Source of the DNA: Streptomyces griseomycini
GTDB lineage: Bacteria > Actinomycetota > Actinomycetes > Streptomycetales > Streptomycetaceae
Assembly (NCBI RefSeq): GCF_014203535.1
Contig: NZ_JACHJI010000001.1
Span: forward strand, 62,001 to 126,000
Length of the DNA stretch: 64,000 nucleotides
Direction: 5' to 3'
The position numbers were made by a program, and so were the translations under genes. The notes below the pieces were generated by a model. It was given only the letters and a program-made list of their open reading frames with translations, searched no databases and was not told the DNA's origin. Below are positions 19,875 to 28,891 of the stretch, in pieces. Within the stretch, counting starts at the first letter, position 1. Each line of letters opens with the position of its first letter.

Positions 19875-21146
19875 GTGACCATCACCCAGCCCGACCTGAG
19901 CGTCTTCGAGACCCTCGAGTCCGAGGTGCGCAGCTACTGCCGCGGCTGGCCCACCGTCTTCGACCGTGCGCACGGCAGCCGCATGTACGACGAGGACGGC
20001 CACGAGTACCTCGACTTCTTCGCCGGAGCCGGTTCACTCAACTACGGGCACAACAACCCCGTCCTGAAACGGGCGTTGATCGACTACCTGGAGCGGGACG
20101 GCGTCACGCACGGGCTCGACATGTCGACGACGGCCAAGCGCGCGTTCCTGGAGTCCTTCCAGAACTGGATCCTGCGCCCGCGCGACCTGCCGTACAAGGT
20201 CATGTTCCCGGGCCCGACGGGCACCAACGCCGTGGAGTCCGCGCTGAAGCTGGCGCGGAAGGTGAAGGGGCGCGAGGCGATCGTGTCGTTCACCAACGCC
20301 TTCCACGGCATGTCGCTGGGCTCGCTCGCCGTGACCGGCAACGCCTTCAAGCGGGCCGGGGCGGGCATCCCGCTGGTGCACGGCACGCCGATGCCGTTCG
20401 ACAACTACTTCGACGGCACGGTCCCCGACTTCCTGTGGTTCGAGCGGCTCCTGGAGGACCAGGGGTCCGGCCTCAACAAGCCCGCCGCAGTGATCGTCGA
20501 GACCGTGCAGGGCGAGGGCGGCATCAACGTCGCCCGGCCCGAGTGGCTGCGCGCCCTGGCCGAGCTGTGCGAGCGCCAGGACATGCTGCTGATCGTCGAC
20601 GACATCCAGATGGGCTGCGGCCGCACCGGCGCCTTCTTCTCCTTCGAGGAGGCCGGCATCACGCCCGACATCGTCACCGTGTCCAAGTCGATCAGCGGCT
20701 ACGGGCTGCCCATGGCGCTGACCCTGTTCAAGCCGGAGCTGGACGTCTGGGAACCGGGCGAGCACAACGGCACCTTCCGCGGCAACAACCCCGCCTTCGT
20801 CACGGCCACCGCGGCCCTGGAGGCGTACTGGGCCGACGGCTCCGCGATGGAGAAGCAGACCCGTGCGCGCGGCGAGCAGGTCGAGCGGGCGCTGATCGCC
20901 GTCGCCGAGGAGAACCCCGCCGACGTGAAGGAGTACCGGGGCCGCGGGCTGGTGTGGGGCGTGGAGTTCCACGACAAGGGCCGCGCGGAGCGGGTCGCCC
21001 GGCGCGCCTTCGACCTCGGGCTGCTGATCGAGACGTCCGGCCCCGAGAGCGAGGTCGTCAAGCTGCTCCCGGCCCTGACCGTCACCCCGGACGAGCTGGA
21101 CGAGGGGCTGACCACACTCGCCCGCGCCGTCCGCGAGACCGCCTGA
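19875..21146 (+). CDS. ectB: Diaminobutyrate-2-oxoglutarate aminotransferase
   Basis: 423-residue class III aminotransferase that makes 2,4-diaminobutyrate from aspartate semialdehyde and glutamate, the first committed ectoine step. It has [51 protein letters not shown] and the PLP lysine (K271) in [13 protein letters not shown]. The GTG start at 19875 has GAGGAG 9-14 bases upstream; the frame is open further upstream only as a shadow of ectA. Confidence 0.96.
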   Translation: MTITQPDLSVFETLESEVRSYCRGWPTVFDRAHGSRMYDEDGHEYLDFFAGAGSLNYGHNNPVLKRALIDYLERDGVTHGLDMSTTAKRAFLESFQNWILRPRDLPYKVMFPGPTGTNAVESALKLARKVKGREAIVSFTNAFHGMSLGSLAVTGNAFKRAGAGIPLVHGTPMPFDNYFDGTVPDFLWFERLLEDQGSGLNKPAAVIVETVQGEGGINVARPEWLRALAELCERQDMLLIVDDIQMGCGRTGAFFSFEEAGITPDIVTVSKSISGYGLPMALTLFKPELDVWEPGEHNGTFRGNNPAFVTATAALEAYWADGSAMEKQTRARGEQVERALIAVAEENPADVKEYRGRGLVWGVEFHDKGRAERVARRAFDLGLLIETSGPESEVVKLLPALTVTPDELDEGLTTLARAVRETA

Positions 21147-21208
21147 ACCACCGGGCCGACCGCCCGGACACCTGGCAGACACCACCATCTAGGAGGCATC
21201 GCAGCACC

Positions 21209-21607
21209 GTGATTGTCCGTTCCTTCAAGGAGATCGAAGGCACCGACCGGCACGTGAGGTCCGCGTCCGGCACCTGGGAGAGCAAGCGCATCGTCCTCGC
21301 CAAGGAGAAGGTCGGCTTCTCCCTGCACGAGACGATCCTGTACGCGGGCACGGAGACGTCGATGTGGTACGCGAACCACATCGAGGCCGTCGTCTGCGTC
21401 GAGGGCGAGGCCGAGCTGACCGACCGCGAGACCGGGCGGACGTACACCATCACGCCCGGAACCATGTACCTCCTGGACGGTCACGAGCGGCACACGCTGC
21501 GCGTGAAGGAGGACTTCCGCTGCATCTGTGTCTTCAACCCGCCCGTCACCGGACGGGAGGACCACGACGAGAACGGCGTCTACCCGCTGCTCACCGAGGA
21601 GGTGTGA
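21209..21607 (+). CDS. ectC: Ectoine synthase
   Basis: 132-residue cupin enzyme that cyclises N-gamma-acetyl-diaminobutyrate to ectoine. The iron ligands known in other EctC proteins correspond to E59, Y87 and H95 here ([15 protein letters not shown] and [12 protein letters not shown]). The GTG start is preceded by a very strong AGGAGG about 12 bases upstream. It is 62 bp after ectB and 7 bp before ectD. Confidence 0.97.
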   Translation: MIVRSFKEIEGTDRHVRSASGTWESKRIVLAKEKVGFSLHETILYAGTETSMWYANHIEAVVCVEGEAELTDRETGRTYTITPGTMYLLDGHERHTLRVKEDFRCICVFNPPVTGREDHDENGVYPLLTEEV

Positions 21608-21614
21608 GGTTCCC

Positions 21615-22526
21615 ATGACCACCGCGACCACCGCCACCGGCACCCAGGTCCCCGACCTCTACCCGACGCGTGGCACCGCCGAGGTGCTCACCCCGCGACA
21701 GGACCCGGTCGTCTGGGGCGCCCCCGACGCGCCCGGCCCGATCACGCCGGCCGACCTGGGAGCCTTCGAGCGCGACGGCTTCCTCGCCGTCGACCAGCTG
21801 ATCTCCGAGGACGAGGTCGCCGTCTACCGGGACGAGTTGAACCGGCTCGTCACCGATCCGGAGATCCGCGCGGACGAGCGCTCGATCGTCGAGCCGAAGT
21901 CCAAGGAGATCCGGTCCGTCTTCGAGGTGCACAGGATCAGCGAGGTGTTCGCGCGCCTGGTGCGCGACGAGCGCGTCGTCGGCCGGGCCCGGCAGATCCT
22001 CGGTTCGGACGTCTACGTCCACCAGTCGCGGATCAACGTCAAGCCGGGCTTCGGGGCCAGCGGCTTCTACTGGCACTCGGACTTCGAGACGTGGCACGCC
22101 GAGGACGGTCTGCCCCGGATGCGCACGGTGTCGGTCTCGATCGCGCTGACCGAGAACTACGACACCAACGGCGGGCTCATGATCATGCCGGGGTCGCACA
22201 GGACGTTCCTCGGGTGTGCGGGGGCCACGCCGAAGGACAACTACAAGAAGTCGCTGCAGATGCAGGACGCGGGCACGCCGTCCGACGAGGCGCTGACGTC
22301 GATGGCCTCCGAGCACGGCATCAGGCTGTTCACCGGCAAGGCCGGTTCGGCGACCTGGTTCGACTGCAACTGCATGCACGGCTCCGGCGACAACATCACT
22401 CCGTTCCCGCGCAGCAACGTGTTCATCGTGTTCAACAGCGTCGAGAACACGGCGGTCGAGCCGTTCGCGGCGCCGGTGCGGCGGCCGGAGTTCATCGGCG
22501 CCCGGGACTTCACCCCGGTGAAGTAG
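21615..22526 (+). CDS. ectD: Ectoine 5-hydroxylase
   Basis: 303-residue Fe(II)/2-oxoglutarate dioxygenase that hydroxylates ectoine to 5-hydroxyectoine. The iron triad is HXD (H154, D156 in FYWHSDFETWH) and H255 in CMHGSGDN. VHQSRINVKPGFGASGFYWHS includes the EctD signature. ATG at 21615 is preceded by GAGGTGTGAGG. Its presence predicts that the organism makes both ectoine and hydroxyectoine. Transcription ends at the strong hairpin at 22542-22586. Confidence 0.96.
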   Translation: MTTATTATGTQVPDLYPTRGTAEVLTPRQDPVVWGAPDAPGPITPADLGAFERDGFLAVDQLISEDEVAVYRDELNRLVTDPEIRADERSIVEPKSKEIRSVFEVHRISEVFARLVRDERVVGRARQILGSDVYVHQSRINVKPGFGASGFYWHSDFETWHAEDGLPRMRTVSVSIALTENYDTNGGLMIMPGSHRTFLGCAGATPKDNYKKSLQMQDAGTPSDEALTSMASEHGIRLFTGKAGSATWFDCNCMHGSGDNITPFPRSNVFIVFNSVENTAVEPFAAPVRRPEFIGARDFTPVK

Positions 22527-22541
22527 GCGCACGACAGGACT

Positions 22542-22586
22542 GCGGGCCGGTGCCTCCTCGTGTGGGACGAGGAGGCACCGGCCCGC
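22542..22586. terminator. Perfect 19-bp hairpin terminator
   Basis: Two exact 19-base complementary arms (22542-22560 and 22568-22586) flank a 7-base loop, TGTGGGA. It lies between the convergent ectD and the minus-strand aminotransferase gene and can serve both. Confidence 0.92.
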
Positions 22587-22615
22587 TGCCGTGCGCCCGG
22601 CCGCGGTGCGGGACC

Positions 22616-23668
22616 TCAGGCGGACAGCGCGTCCAGCAGGCGGTCCACATCGGCAACCGTGTTGTACAGGTGGAAGGACGCCCTCAGGTGGCCCGCGCGG
22701 TTCGACACCTGGATGCCGGCCTCCGCCAGCTCCGGCTGGAGGCGGCCGAGTCCGGGCACGGACACGATCGGTGAACCGGGCGAGGGCACGGGCGTGCGGC
22801 CCAGGCCCGCGAGCCCCTCGCGGAAGCGGTCGGCGAGGGCCAGGTCGTGGGTGCGGACGGCGTCCACGCCGATCTCCTCGACGAGTTCGAGGGAGGCGCG
22901 CAGTCCCGCGTAGGTGAACAGGGCCGGGCTGGAGTCGAACCGCCGGGCGGAGTGGGCGAGTTCGGTGACGGGTCCGTAGCAGCTGTCCCAGGGGTGCTCC
23001 CCCGCGACCCAGCTCGCCTGCACCGGCGTCAGGTCGCCGAAGTCCTCGGGCACGACGAGGAAGGCCGCCCCGTGCGGGCCGAGCAGCCACTTGTAGGTGA
23101 TGGAGACGGAGTAGTCGAACGCGTCGGCCTCCACCGGCAGCCAGCCGGCCGCCTGGGAGAAGTCGACGTAGGTGCGCGCCCCGTGCGCCCGGGCCGCCTC
23201 GCGCAGCGCGGGCAGGTCGGCGATCCGGCCGTCGGCGGACTGGGCCGCGCTGACCGCGACCAGCGCGGTGCCCGGCCGGACGGAGTCGGCGAGCCGCTCC
23301 AGCGGCACGGCCCGCACCTTGAGGTCGCCGCGCGTGTGGAACGGGTTGAGGACGGAGGTGAAGTCCTCCTCCACGGTGAGGACTTCGGCGCCCGGCTGCA
23401 GCGACGCCGCGATCAGCGCGGTGTGCAGGGCGACCGTGGCCCCGGTCGCGACCCGCTCGACGGGGACGCCGACCAGCCGGGCGTAGGCGGCCCGGCAGGC
23501 CTCGACGTCGGCGAACAGCGGGTCCACCGAGCGGCCCTCCGCACGGAGCCGCACGGCGTCCCGGAGCGCGGCGACGGTACGGGCCGGCAGGAGGGCGTTG
23601 CTCGCGGTGTTCAGGTAGGTGTTCTTCGGGGTGAACTCGGCACGGACGAGGCTCTCGAAGGTCTCCAT
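22616..23668 (-). CDS. Class V PLP-dependent aminotransferase / lyase
   Basis: 350-residue fold-type I enzyme of the aminotransferase class V (cysteine desulfurase-like) group. It has NTYLNTASNALLP, ATGATVALHTALIAA, TYVDFSQAAGWLPV and the PLP lysine in SITYKWLLGPHGAAF. ATG at 23668 begins METFESLV; 12 further upstream residues are not conserved-looking. It is convergent with ectD across the shared terminator and 96 bp downstream of the frnE-like gene. The reaction is unknown (similar proteins include EgtE-like C-S lyases and isopenicillin-epimerase-like enzymes). Confidence 0.82.
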   Translation of the reverse strand: METFESLVRAEFTPKNTYLNTASNALLPARTVAALRDAVRLRAEGRSVDPLFADVEACRAAYARLVGVPVERVATGATVALHTALIAASLQPGAEVLTVEEDFTSVLNPFHTRGDLKVRAVPLERLADSVRPGTALVAVSAAQSADGRIADLPALREAARAHGARTYVDFSQAAGWLPVEADAFDYSVSITYKWLLGPHGAAFLVVPEDFGDLTPVQASWVAGEHPWDSCYGPVTELAHSARRFDSSPALFTYAGLRASLELVEEIGVDAVRTHDLALADRFREGLAGLGRTPVPSPGSPIVSVPGLGRLQPELAEAGIQVSNRAGHLRASFHLYNTVADVDRLLDALSA

Positions 23669-23764
23669 GGAACCACTCTGGGCCCTCGGGATCTCCCCGT
23701 CCACTGCGGGATTCTTCGCGATATCACCAAGGAACGCTTATGAGTACGGTCCGACCTGGGCGTT

Positions 23765-24520
23765 TCAGTGCTGCGGCACCGCGCACCCGTCCGGACCGCA
23801 GACCTCCCCGGCGTCCCCGCCGTCCCGGGTGTCCTGACCGTCCGCCGCACCGGAGCCGCCGTCGACCGGCTTCAGCCGCGGGCGCTCGCCCCAGGCCTGG
23901 TCCAGCGCCCGGGCGAAGACCTCGGCGGGCTGGGCGCCGGAGACGCCGTACGCGCGGTCCAGCACGAAGAACGGCACCCCGGTCGCGCCGAGCTGTGCGG
24001 CCTCGCGCTCGTCGGCGCGGACCCCGTCGGCGTACGCCTCCGGGTCGGCGAGGACCCGGCGGGCGGCGTCCGCGTCCAGGCCGGCGGCGGCGGCCAGCTC
24101 GACGAGCCGTTCGTCGTCGTCGTAGACGGACCGCTCCTCGGCGAAGTTGGCCCGGTACAGCAGGTCGAGCAGCTCCGTCTGGCGGCCCCGCTCACGGGCG
24201 AAGTGCAGCAGGCGGTGCATGTCGAAGGTGCTGCCGTGGTCCCGGCCCCGGGTGCGGTAGGGCAGGCCCTCGGCGGCGGCCTGGGCGCCCAGGTTGTCCT
24301 CACCGGCCTCGGCCTGCGCCTCGCTCATGCCGTACTTCCGGGTGAGCATCGTGATCACGGGCTGGATGTCGTCCTTGGCGCGGCCCGGGTCCAGTTCGAA
24401 GGAGCGGTGCACCACCTCGACCTCGTCGCGGTGCGGGAAGGCGGCCAGCGCCTTCTCGAAGCGGGCCTTTCCGACGTAGCACCAGGGGCAGGCGATGTCG
24501 GACCAGATCTCGACGCGCAT
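23765..24520 (-). CDS. DsbA-family oxidoreductase, FrnE-like
   Basis: 251-residue cytoplasmic thioredoxin-fold protein with the active site CPWC at residues 11-14 (WSDIACPWCYVGKARFE) and the FrnE pattern GSTFDMHRLLHFARERGRQ and GATGVPFFVLDRAYGVSGAQ. A Gly/Asp-rich tail ends in CGPDGCAVPQ, a second conserved cysteine pair often seen in actinobacterial members. The ATG has GGAGAGAG upstream. It probably acts in disulfide exchange or redox stress; the substrate is unknown. Confidence 0.87.
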   Translation of the reverse strand: MRVEIWSDIACPWCYVGKARFEKALAAFPHRDEVEVVHRSFELDPGRAKDDIQPVITMLTRKYGMSEAQAEAGEDNLGAQAAAEGLPYRTRGRDHGSTFDMHRLLHFARERGRQTELLDLLYRANFAEERSVYDDDERLVELAAAAGLDADAARRVLADPEAYADGVRADEREAAQLGATGVPFFVLDRAYGVSGAQPAEVFARALDQAWGERPRLKPVDGGSGAADGQDTRDGGDAGEVCGPDGCAVPQH

Positions 24521-24608
24521 CGTGTCGGCACTCTCTCCAGGTCGTGCGGGTGCGGAGGCTCCCTCCGCCGACTGCGTGAACGTTCAAGCAGCCTCTTCCA
24601 TTCCCCTC

Positions 24609-25115
24609 TCACTCACCGGGCACGGTGAACCGCAGGTGGAGGTGGTGGTCGTCCTCGGCGGGCGGACGCCGCGGGTCCGGGGTCCAGCCCCGGCGGGCGT
24701 AGAACGCCTGCGCGCGACGGTTGCCGGGGTGTACCTCGAGGACCGCCTCCCGTCCGCCGTCCGCCCGCCACTGCTCCACGCAGGCGGCGTGCAGGGCGGT
24801 GCCGACACCCGAGCGCCAGTGGCCGGGGTCGACGTGGAACTGGAACAGCTCGACGGTCTCGGCGGGGCCGCCCTGCGGGGTGCGGAAGGAGGCGACGCCC
24901 ACCAGGCGGGCGTCCCGCACCGCGCACAGCACGTGGCCGTCGGGCCGCTCGACGGCCTCCCGCCACCGCGCCCGCCAGTCGGTGCCGTCGTCGGGGAGGC
25001 CGTCCGGGCAGTACGTGGACCGGGCGCGCCGGTGCAGCGCGGCGATGTCCGGGGCCTCGACGGCCAGGGCGGTCCTGATCAGCAGGGAGTCGACGGTCCG
25101 GTGCGCTCTGATCAC
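24609..25115 (-). CDS. GNAT-family N-acetyltransferase
   Basis: 168-residue GNAT protein. The acetyl-CoA loop region is DPGHWRSGVGTALHAACVEQ, and the C-terminal VLEVHPGNRRAQAFYARRGW is the usual GNAT motif B. The start at GTG 25115 has no clear ribosome-binding site; a shorter start within the first 12 residues is possible. The acceptor substrate is unknown. Confidence 0.8.
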   Translation of the reverse strand: MIRAHRTVDSLLIRTALAVEAPDIAALHRRARSTYCPDGLPDDGTDWRARWREAVERPDGHVLCAVRDARLVGVASFRTPQGGPAETVELFQFHVDPGHWRSGVGTALHAACVEQWRADGGREAVLEVHPGNRRAQAFYARRGWTPDPRRPPAEDDHHLHLRFTVPGE

Positions 25116-25158
25116 GCAACGGAGGACGTCACCGCCCGGCCGGCGGTTCCCGGCCCGC

Positions 25159-25767
25159 TCAGTCGCCGCTCCTGAGGTCGCGCGGCCAGTTCGGCCGGAA
25201 CTCGATGCGGTCGTACGTCACCACGCAGCCCTCGCCCACCGGCGACTGGGTCATGAAACCGACCAGGGCGGCTCCCGACTCCTCCTCGTCGCCGAGGGTG
25301 AAGAGGCGCACGAAGGTCCAGCGCTCGCCGTCGCGGGAGGCGTGGAAGGCGAAGGCGCGGCCGGTGCGGCTCACCCGGAGCCAGACGGAACTGCCGTCGA
25401 CGGTGAAGGAGTTGGCGTCGTCGGAGTGGCCCCGGGTGACCACCGTGCAGACGGTGGGCACGTCCGGGGAGTACTCCAGGCAGAGCTTGGCCCAGGCCCG
25501 CTCGCCGACGTGGACGTAGAGCACCCCGGCGTCGAAGGCGGCGGCGAAGCCGACCGTGACGCGGGCGATCAGCTGGAAGTCGCCCTCGGGCGCGCCCAGC
25601 AGCCGGGGGGCGTCGGCGGCGGGGTCCAGCGCCTCGCCGGTGGGCGGCACGAAGCGGTCCTGGCGGGCGCCCGCCCAGCCGGTCAGCGCGCCGTCCTCGT
25701 ACGACCAGTGGCCGTCGGGACCGTATGTGCGGAGGGCGAAGGGGAGTTCGGGGAGTTCCACGTCCAT
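25159..25767 (-). CDS. DUF1349 domain protein
   Basis: 202-residue beta-rich protein, of the DUF1349 / concanavalin-like family by its DFQLIARVTVGFAAAFDAGV, AWAKLCLEYS, VVTRGHSDDANSF and WLRVSRTGRAFAFHASRDG blocks. It has no signal peptide and is probably cytoplasmic. ATG at 25767 begins MDVELPELPF. Related domains are found in carbohydrate-handling proteins, but I cannot name a substrate. Confidence 0.8.
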   Translation of the reverse strand: MDVELPELPFALRTYGPDGHWSYEDGALTGWAGARQDRFVPPTGEALDPAADAPRLLGAPEGDFQLIARVTVGFAAAFDAGVLYVHVGERAWAKLCLEYSPDVPTVCTVVTRGHSDDANSFTVDGSSVWLRVSRTGRAFAFHASRDGERWTFVRLFTLGDEEESGAALVGFMTQSPVGEGCVVTYDRIEFRPNWPRDLRSGD

Positions 25768-25809
25768 CCGACGAGTGTCCCAGGTCCGGTGCGTCGGTCC
25801 GGAAGGGGC

Positions 25810-25846
25810 CGGGGCCCGCCCGGCGGATCGTGCCGGACGGGCCCCG
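25810..25846 (-). terminator. Terminator after semialdehyde dehydrogenase
   Basis: 15-bp stem (25810-25824 with 25832-25846, one C/A-type mismatch) and a 7-base loop, 14 bp beyond the stop of the minus-strand dehydrogenase gene. Confidence 0.75.
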
Positions 25847-25859
25847 GGACGCCGTCCGG

Positions 25860-27389
25860 TCAGCGCTCCAGGCGGCCGTTGAAACGACGCGGCAGCCCGA
25901 GCGGGTTGTCGTCCCGCAGCTCCTCCGGGAGCAGCGCCTGAGGCGTGTTCTGGTACACGACGGGCCGCAGCCACCGCTCGATGGCCGTGCCGCCCACGGA
26001 GGTGGACGTGGAGGTCGTCGCCGGGTAGGGCCCGCCGTGGTGCTGGGCGGGAGCCACGGCGACGCCGGTCGGCCAGCCGTTCACGAGCACGCGGCCGGCC
26101 AGGGGCGTCAGCTCCCGCACGAGCTCCGCGCCGCGGCCCGCGCCCGCCGCCTCTTCGGCGGACAGCTGGACGGTCGCGGTGAGGTTGCCCGGCAGCCGCG
26201 ACAGCACGGCCCGCGCCTCGGCCTCGTCCTCGTAGCGGGCCACCACGGTGACCGGGCCGAAGCACTCCTCGAGGAGCAGGTCGTGCTCGCCCTCCTGAGC
26301 CAGCCGGCTCGCCGGGACGGCGAGGAAGCCCGCGCCGACCGCGTGCTCGCCGGCCGCGCCCGGCGTCACCGGGGACTCCACGTCGGGCAGCTGGGCGCGC
26401 TCGGCGACCCCGGCGACGAAGTTGTCCCGCATGCGGTGGTCGAGCAGGACGCCCGCGTCGGTGTCGCTGACGGCGTCCGTCAGCGACTTCACCAACCGGT
26501 CGCCGGCCGCCCCGGCCGGCGCCAGGACCAGGCCCGGCTTCACGCAGAACTGGCCGACGCCCAGTGTCATCGAGCCCGCCAGGCCCGCGCCGATCTCCTC
26601 GGCGCGCTCGGCCGCCGCGGCCTCGGTGACCAGGACCGGGTTCAGGGAGCCCAGCTCGCCGTGGAACGGGATCGGGACCGGGCGGGCCGCGGCCGCGTCG
26701 AAGAGGGCGCGGCCGCCGCGCACCGAACCGGTGAAGCCGGCCGCCGAGACCAGCGGGTGCTTGACGAGCTCGACGCCGGCCTCGAAGCCGTGCACCAGGC
26801 CGAGCACTCCCTCGGGGACGCCGTGCCGGGCGGCGGCCCGGCGCAGCACCTTGGCGACCAGCTCGGACAGGCCCGGGTGGTCGGGGTGGGCCTTGACGAC
26901 GACCGGGCAGCCGGCCGCGAGCGCGCTCGCGGTGTCGCCGCCGGGGACGGAGAAGGCGAAGGGGAAGTTGGAGGCCGAGTAGACGGCCACGACGCCCAGC
27001 GGGACCTTGTACCGGCGCAGGTCCGGGACGGGCGGGGTCGCGGTGTCGTCGGGGTGGTCGATGACGACGTCGAGGAAGGCGCCCTCCTCGACGATGCCGG
27101 CGAAGGCCCGCAGCTGGTAGCAGGTGCGGGCGAGTTCGCCGGTCAGCCGGACCGGGCCGAGCGCGGTCTCCGCGTCGGCGGTCTCGACGAGCACGTCCTT
27201 GGCCGCCTCGAGTTCGTCGGCGGCCGTGCGCAGGAAGGCGGCGCGGACGGTGCGGTCGGCCAGCGCGTCCCGCGCGTCGTGCGCGGCCCGGACGGCGGCG
27301 TCCACCTCCTGGGCCGTGGCCTCCACCGCAACCTGTTCACGCTGCTTCCCGGTTCGGGGGTCGACACTCCAGACTGGTGCTGCTGCCAC
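25860..27389 (-). CDS. Alpha-ketoglutaric semialdehyde dehydrogenase (KGSADH-type)
   Basis: 509-residue aldehyde dehydrogenase of the NAD(P)-dependent KGSADH group, oxidising 2,5-dioxopentanoate to 2-oxoglutarate. Visible blocks are VVAVYSASNFPFAFSVPGGD, CPVVVKAHPDHPG, catalytic Glu245 in FHGELGSLNPV and catalytic Cys282 in GQFCVKPG. I chose the GTG at 27389 because GGAGGGA (27396-27402) sits 6 bases upstream; an ATG at 27422 lacks a ribosome-binding site. This is the last step of oxidative galacturonate and Weimberg-type pentose pathways, whose upstream enzymes are encoded at 45.9-59.1 kb. It is divergent from the IclR regulator and likely controlled by it. Confidence 0.88.
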   Translation of the reverse strand: MAAAPVWSVDPRTGKQREQVAVEATAQEVDAAVRAAHDARDALADRTVRAAFLRTAADELEAAKDVLVETADAETALGPVRLTGELARTCYQLRAFAGIVEEGAFLDVVIDHPDDTATPPVPDLRRYKVPLGVVAVYSASNFPFAFSVPGGDTASALAAGCPVVVKAHPDHPGLSELVAKVLRRAAARHGVPEGVLGLVHGFEAGVELVKHPLVSAAGFTGSVRGGRALFDAAAARPVPIPFHGELGSLNPVLVTEAAAAERAEEIGAGLAGSMTLGVGQFCVKPGLVLAPAGAAGDRLVKSLTDAVSDTDAGVLLDHRMRDNFVAGVAERAQLPDVESPVTPGAAGEHAVGAGFLAVPASRLAQEGEHDLLLEECFGPVTVVARYEDEAEARAVLSRLPGNLTATVQLSAEEAAGAGRGAELVRELTPLAGRVLVNGWPTGVAVAPAQHHGGPYPATTSTSTSVGGTAIERWLRPVVYQNTPQALLPEELRDDNPLGLPRRFNGRLER

Positions 27390-27452
27390 CGCGGGTCCCT
27401 CCACTTGATTGCCGCATGCCATGCCGCAGGATGTACGCCATCCACCAGGACT

Positions 27453-27468
27453 GTTCGATATACTGAAC
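27453..27468. promoter_or_regulatory. Candidate IclR operator
   Basis: GTTCGATATACTGAAC is palindromic at 12 of 16 positions. It lies in the divergent region, overlaps the proposed -35 of the iclR promoter, and sits downstream of the proposed dehydrogenase promoter. One protein bound here could repress both. Confidence 0.5.
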
Positions 27469-27492
27469 GCTGTCTCTGGTGATGAATATGCT
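27463..27492 (+). promoter_or_regulatory. Candidate promoter of the IclR gene
   Basis: CTGAAC (27463-27468) and TATGCT (27487-27492) are separated by 18 bp. The -35 is imperfect and overlaps the operator above, consistent with autoregulation. Confidence 0.35.
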
Positions 27493-27496
27493 GGGG

Positions 27497-27526
27497 AGAC
27501 TATTTCCCGGCGAACGAGGGGGTCAA
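27497..27526 (-). promoter_or_regulatory. Candidate promoter of the semialdehyde dehydrogenase
   Basis: On the minus strand, TTGACC (27526-27521), 18 bp, then TAGTCT (27502-27497) fits the primary sigma consensus TTGAC(A)-N17/18-TAnnnT. The palindrome at 27453-27468 would lie about 20-40 bp into the transcript. Confidence 0.5.
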
Positions 27527-27531
27527 GGGCG

Positions 27532-28305
27532 ATGTCGGCTGGCGAGACGGGCGGCGGTGCGCAGGTCAAGTCCGCGGTACGGACCGTCGAACTCCTCGAG
27601 TACTTCGCCGGACGCCCCGGCATGCACTCCCTCGCCGCGGTCCAGGAGGCCGTCGGCTACCCCAAGTCCAGCCTCTACATGCTGCTGCGCACCCTCGTGG
27701 ACCTCGGCTGGGTGGAGACGGACGCGACGGGCACGCGCTACGGCATCGGTGTGCGGGCGCTGCTGGTCGGCACCTCCTACATCGACGGCGACGAGGTGGT
27801 CGCGGCGGCCCGCCCGACCCTGGACCGGCTCTCGGACGACACGACGGAGACCATCCACCTCGCCCGGCTCGACGGCACCAACGTCGTCTACCTGGCCACC
27901 CGCCAGTCGCAGCACTACCTGCGCCCCTTCACCCGGGTCGGCCGCCGGCTGCCCGCCCACTCGACCTCGCTGGGCAAGGCGCTGCTGAGCACCCACACGG
28001 ACGAGCAGGTGCGCAAGATGCTCCCCGAGACGCTGCCCGCCCTGACCGAGAACACCATCACCGACCGGGAGAGGCTCATCGAGGAGCTGCACCAGGTGCG
28101 GGAGCAGGGCTTCGCCGTGGACCGCGAGGAGAACACGCTCGGGCTGCGCTGCTTCGGCGTGGCGATCCCCTACCGCACCCCCGCGCGGGACGCGATCAGC
28201 TGCTCGGTGCCGGTGGCCCGGCTCACGCCCGCGCACGAGCAGATGGTCAAGGACGCCCTGTTCGACGCGCGTGACCGGCTGACCCTGGCGACCCGGAGGC
28301 TCTGA
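27532..28305 (+). CDS. IclR-family transcriptional regulator
   Basis: 257-residue regulator. The N-terminal winged helix (VKSAVRTVELLEYFAGRPG, then YPKSSLYMLLRTLVDLGWVE) is followed by an IclR ligand domain with RLDGTNVVYLATRQSQHYLRPF, GRRLPAHSTSLGKALLS and RCFGVAIPYRT. ATG at 27532 has GAGGGGG about 11 bases upstream; the frame upstream covers promoter DNA. It is divergent from the KGSADH gene, so it probably senses a sugar-acid intermediate and represses that gene. Confidence 0.92.
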   Translation: MSAGETGGGAQVKSAVRTVELLEYFAGRPGMHSLAAVQEAVGYPKSSLYMLLRTLVDLGWVETDATGTRYGIGVRALLVGTSYIDGDEVVAAARPTLDRLSDDTTETIHLARLDGTNVVYLATRQSQHYLRPFTRVGRRLPAHSTSLGKALLSTHTDEQVRKMLPETLPALTENTITDRERLIEELHQVREQGFAVDREENTLGLRCFGVAIPYRTPARDAISCSVPVARLTPAHEQMVKDALFDARDRLTLATRRL

Positions 28306-28334
28306 GGCTCTGAGCGAGGAAGGCGACGAACGCG

Positions 28335-28808
28335 ATGGACATCACCCTGCGCGCGGTGCACGACAGCGACCTGCCGGTCTTCTACCGGCAGTCGAACGAC
28401 CCGGACGCCCTGCGCATGGCGGCCTTCACGCCCCGGGACCCGGCCGACCGGAGCGCCTTCGACGCCCACTGGACCCGCATCCGCAGCTCACCGGACGTCG
28501 TCGTGCGCACCGTGCTGGGCGATGGTGACGTGCTCGGCCACGCGGCGGTGTACGGGGAGGCGGGCGAGCGCGAGGTGACGTACTGGGTCGACCGGGCGTA
28601 CTGGGGCCGGGGCGTCGCCACGGCCGCGCTGCGCGGACTGCTGGCCGAGGTGACCGAACGCCCGCTGTACGCGCGCGTGGCCGCGGACAACGCGGGGTCG
28701 CTGCGCGTGCTGGAGCGGTGCGGCTTCGAGGTCCGCGCGCGGGCCACGGCGTACGCGCCCGCGCGGGACGCGGAGATCGACGAGCTCGTGCTGACGCTGG
28801 ACGCCTGA
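28335..28808 (+). CDS. GNAT-family N-acetyltransferase (RimJ-like)
   Basis: 157-residue GNAT protein with the RimJ/RimL-type outline: MDITLRAVHDSDLPVFYRQ, TYWVDRAYWGRGVATAALRG as the acetyl-CoA loop, and VAADNAGSLRVLERCGF. It is 29 bp after iclR on the same strand, so it may be co-transcribed. The target is unknown. Confidence 0.85.
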   Translation: MDITLRAVHDSDLPVFYRQSNDPDALRMAAFTPRDPADRSAFDAHWTRIRSSPDVVVRTVLGDGDVLGHAAVYGEAGEREVTYWVDRAYWGRGVATAALRGLLAEVTERPLYARVAADNAGSLRVLERCGFEVRARATAYAPARDAEIDELVLTLDA

Positions 28809-28891
28809 GATCCGGCTCTCCCCCGCGCGGCGGAGGCGGATCGTCGCCGTGCAGGAGGTGTCCGCGGGCGGCCGCGCGGGAGTCTGAGGGC

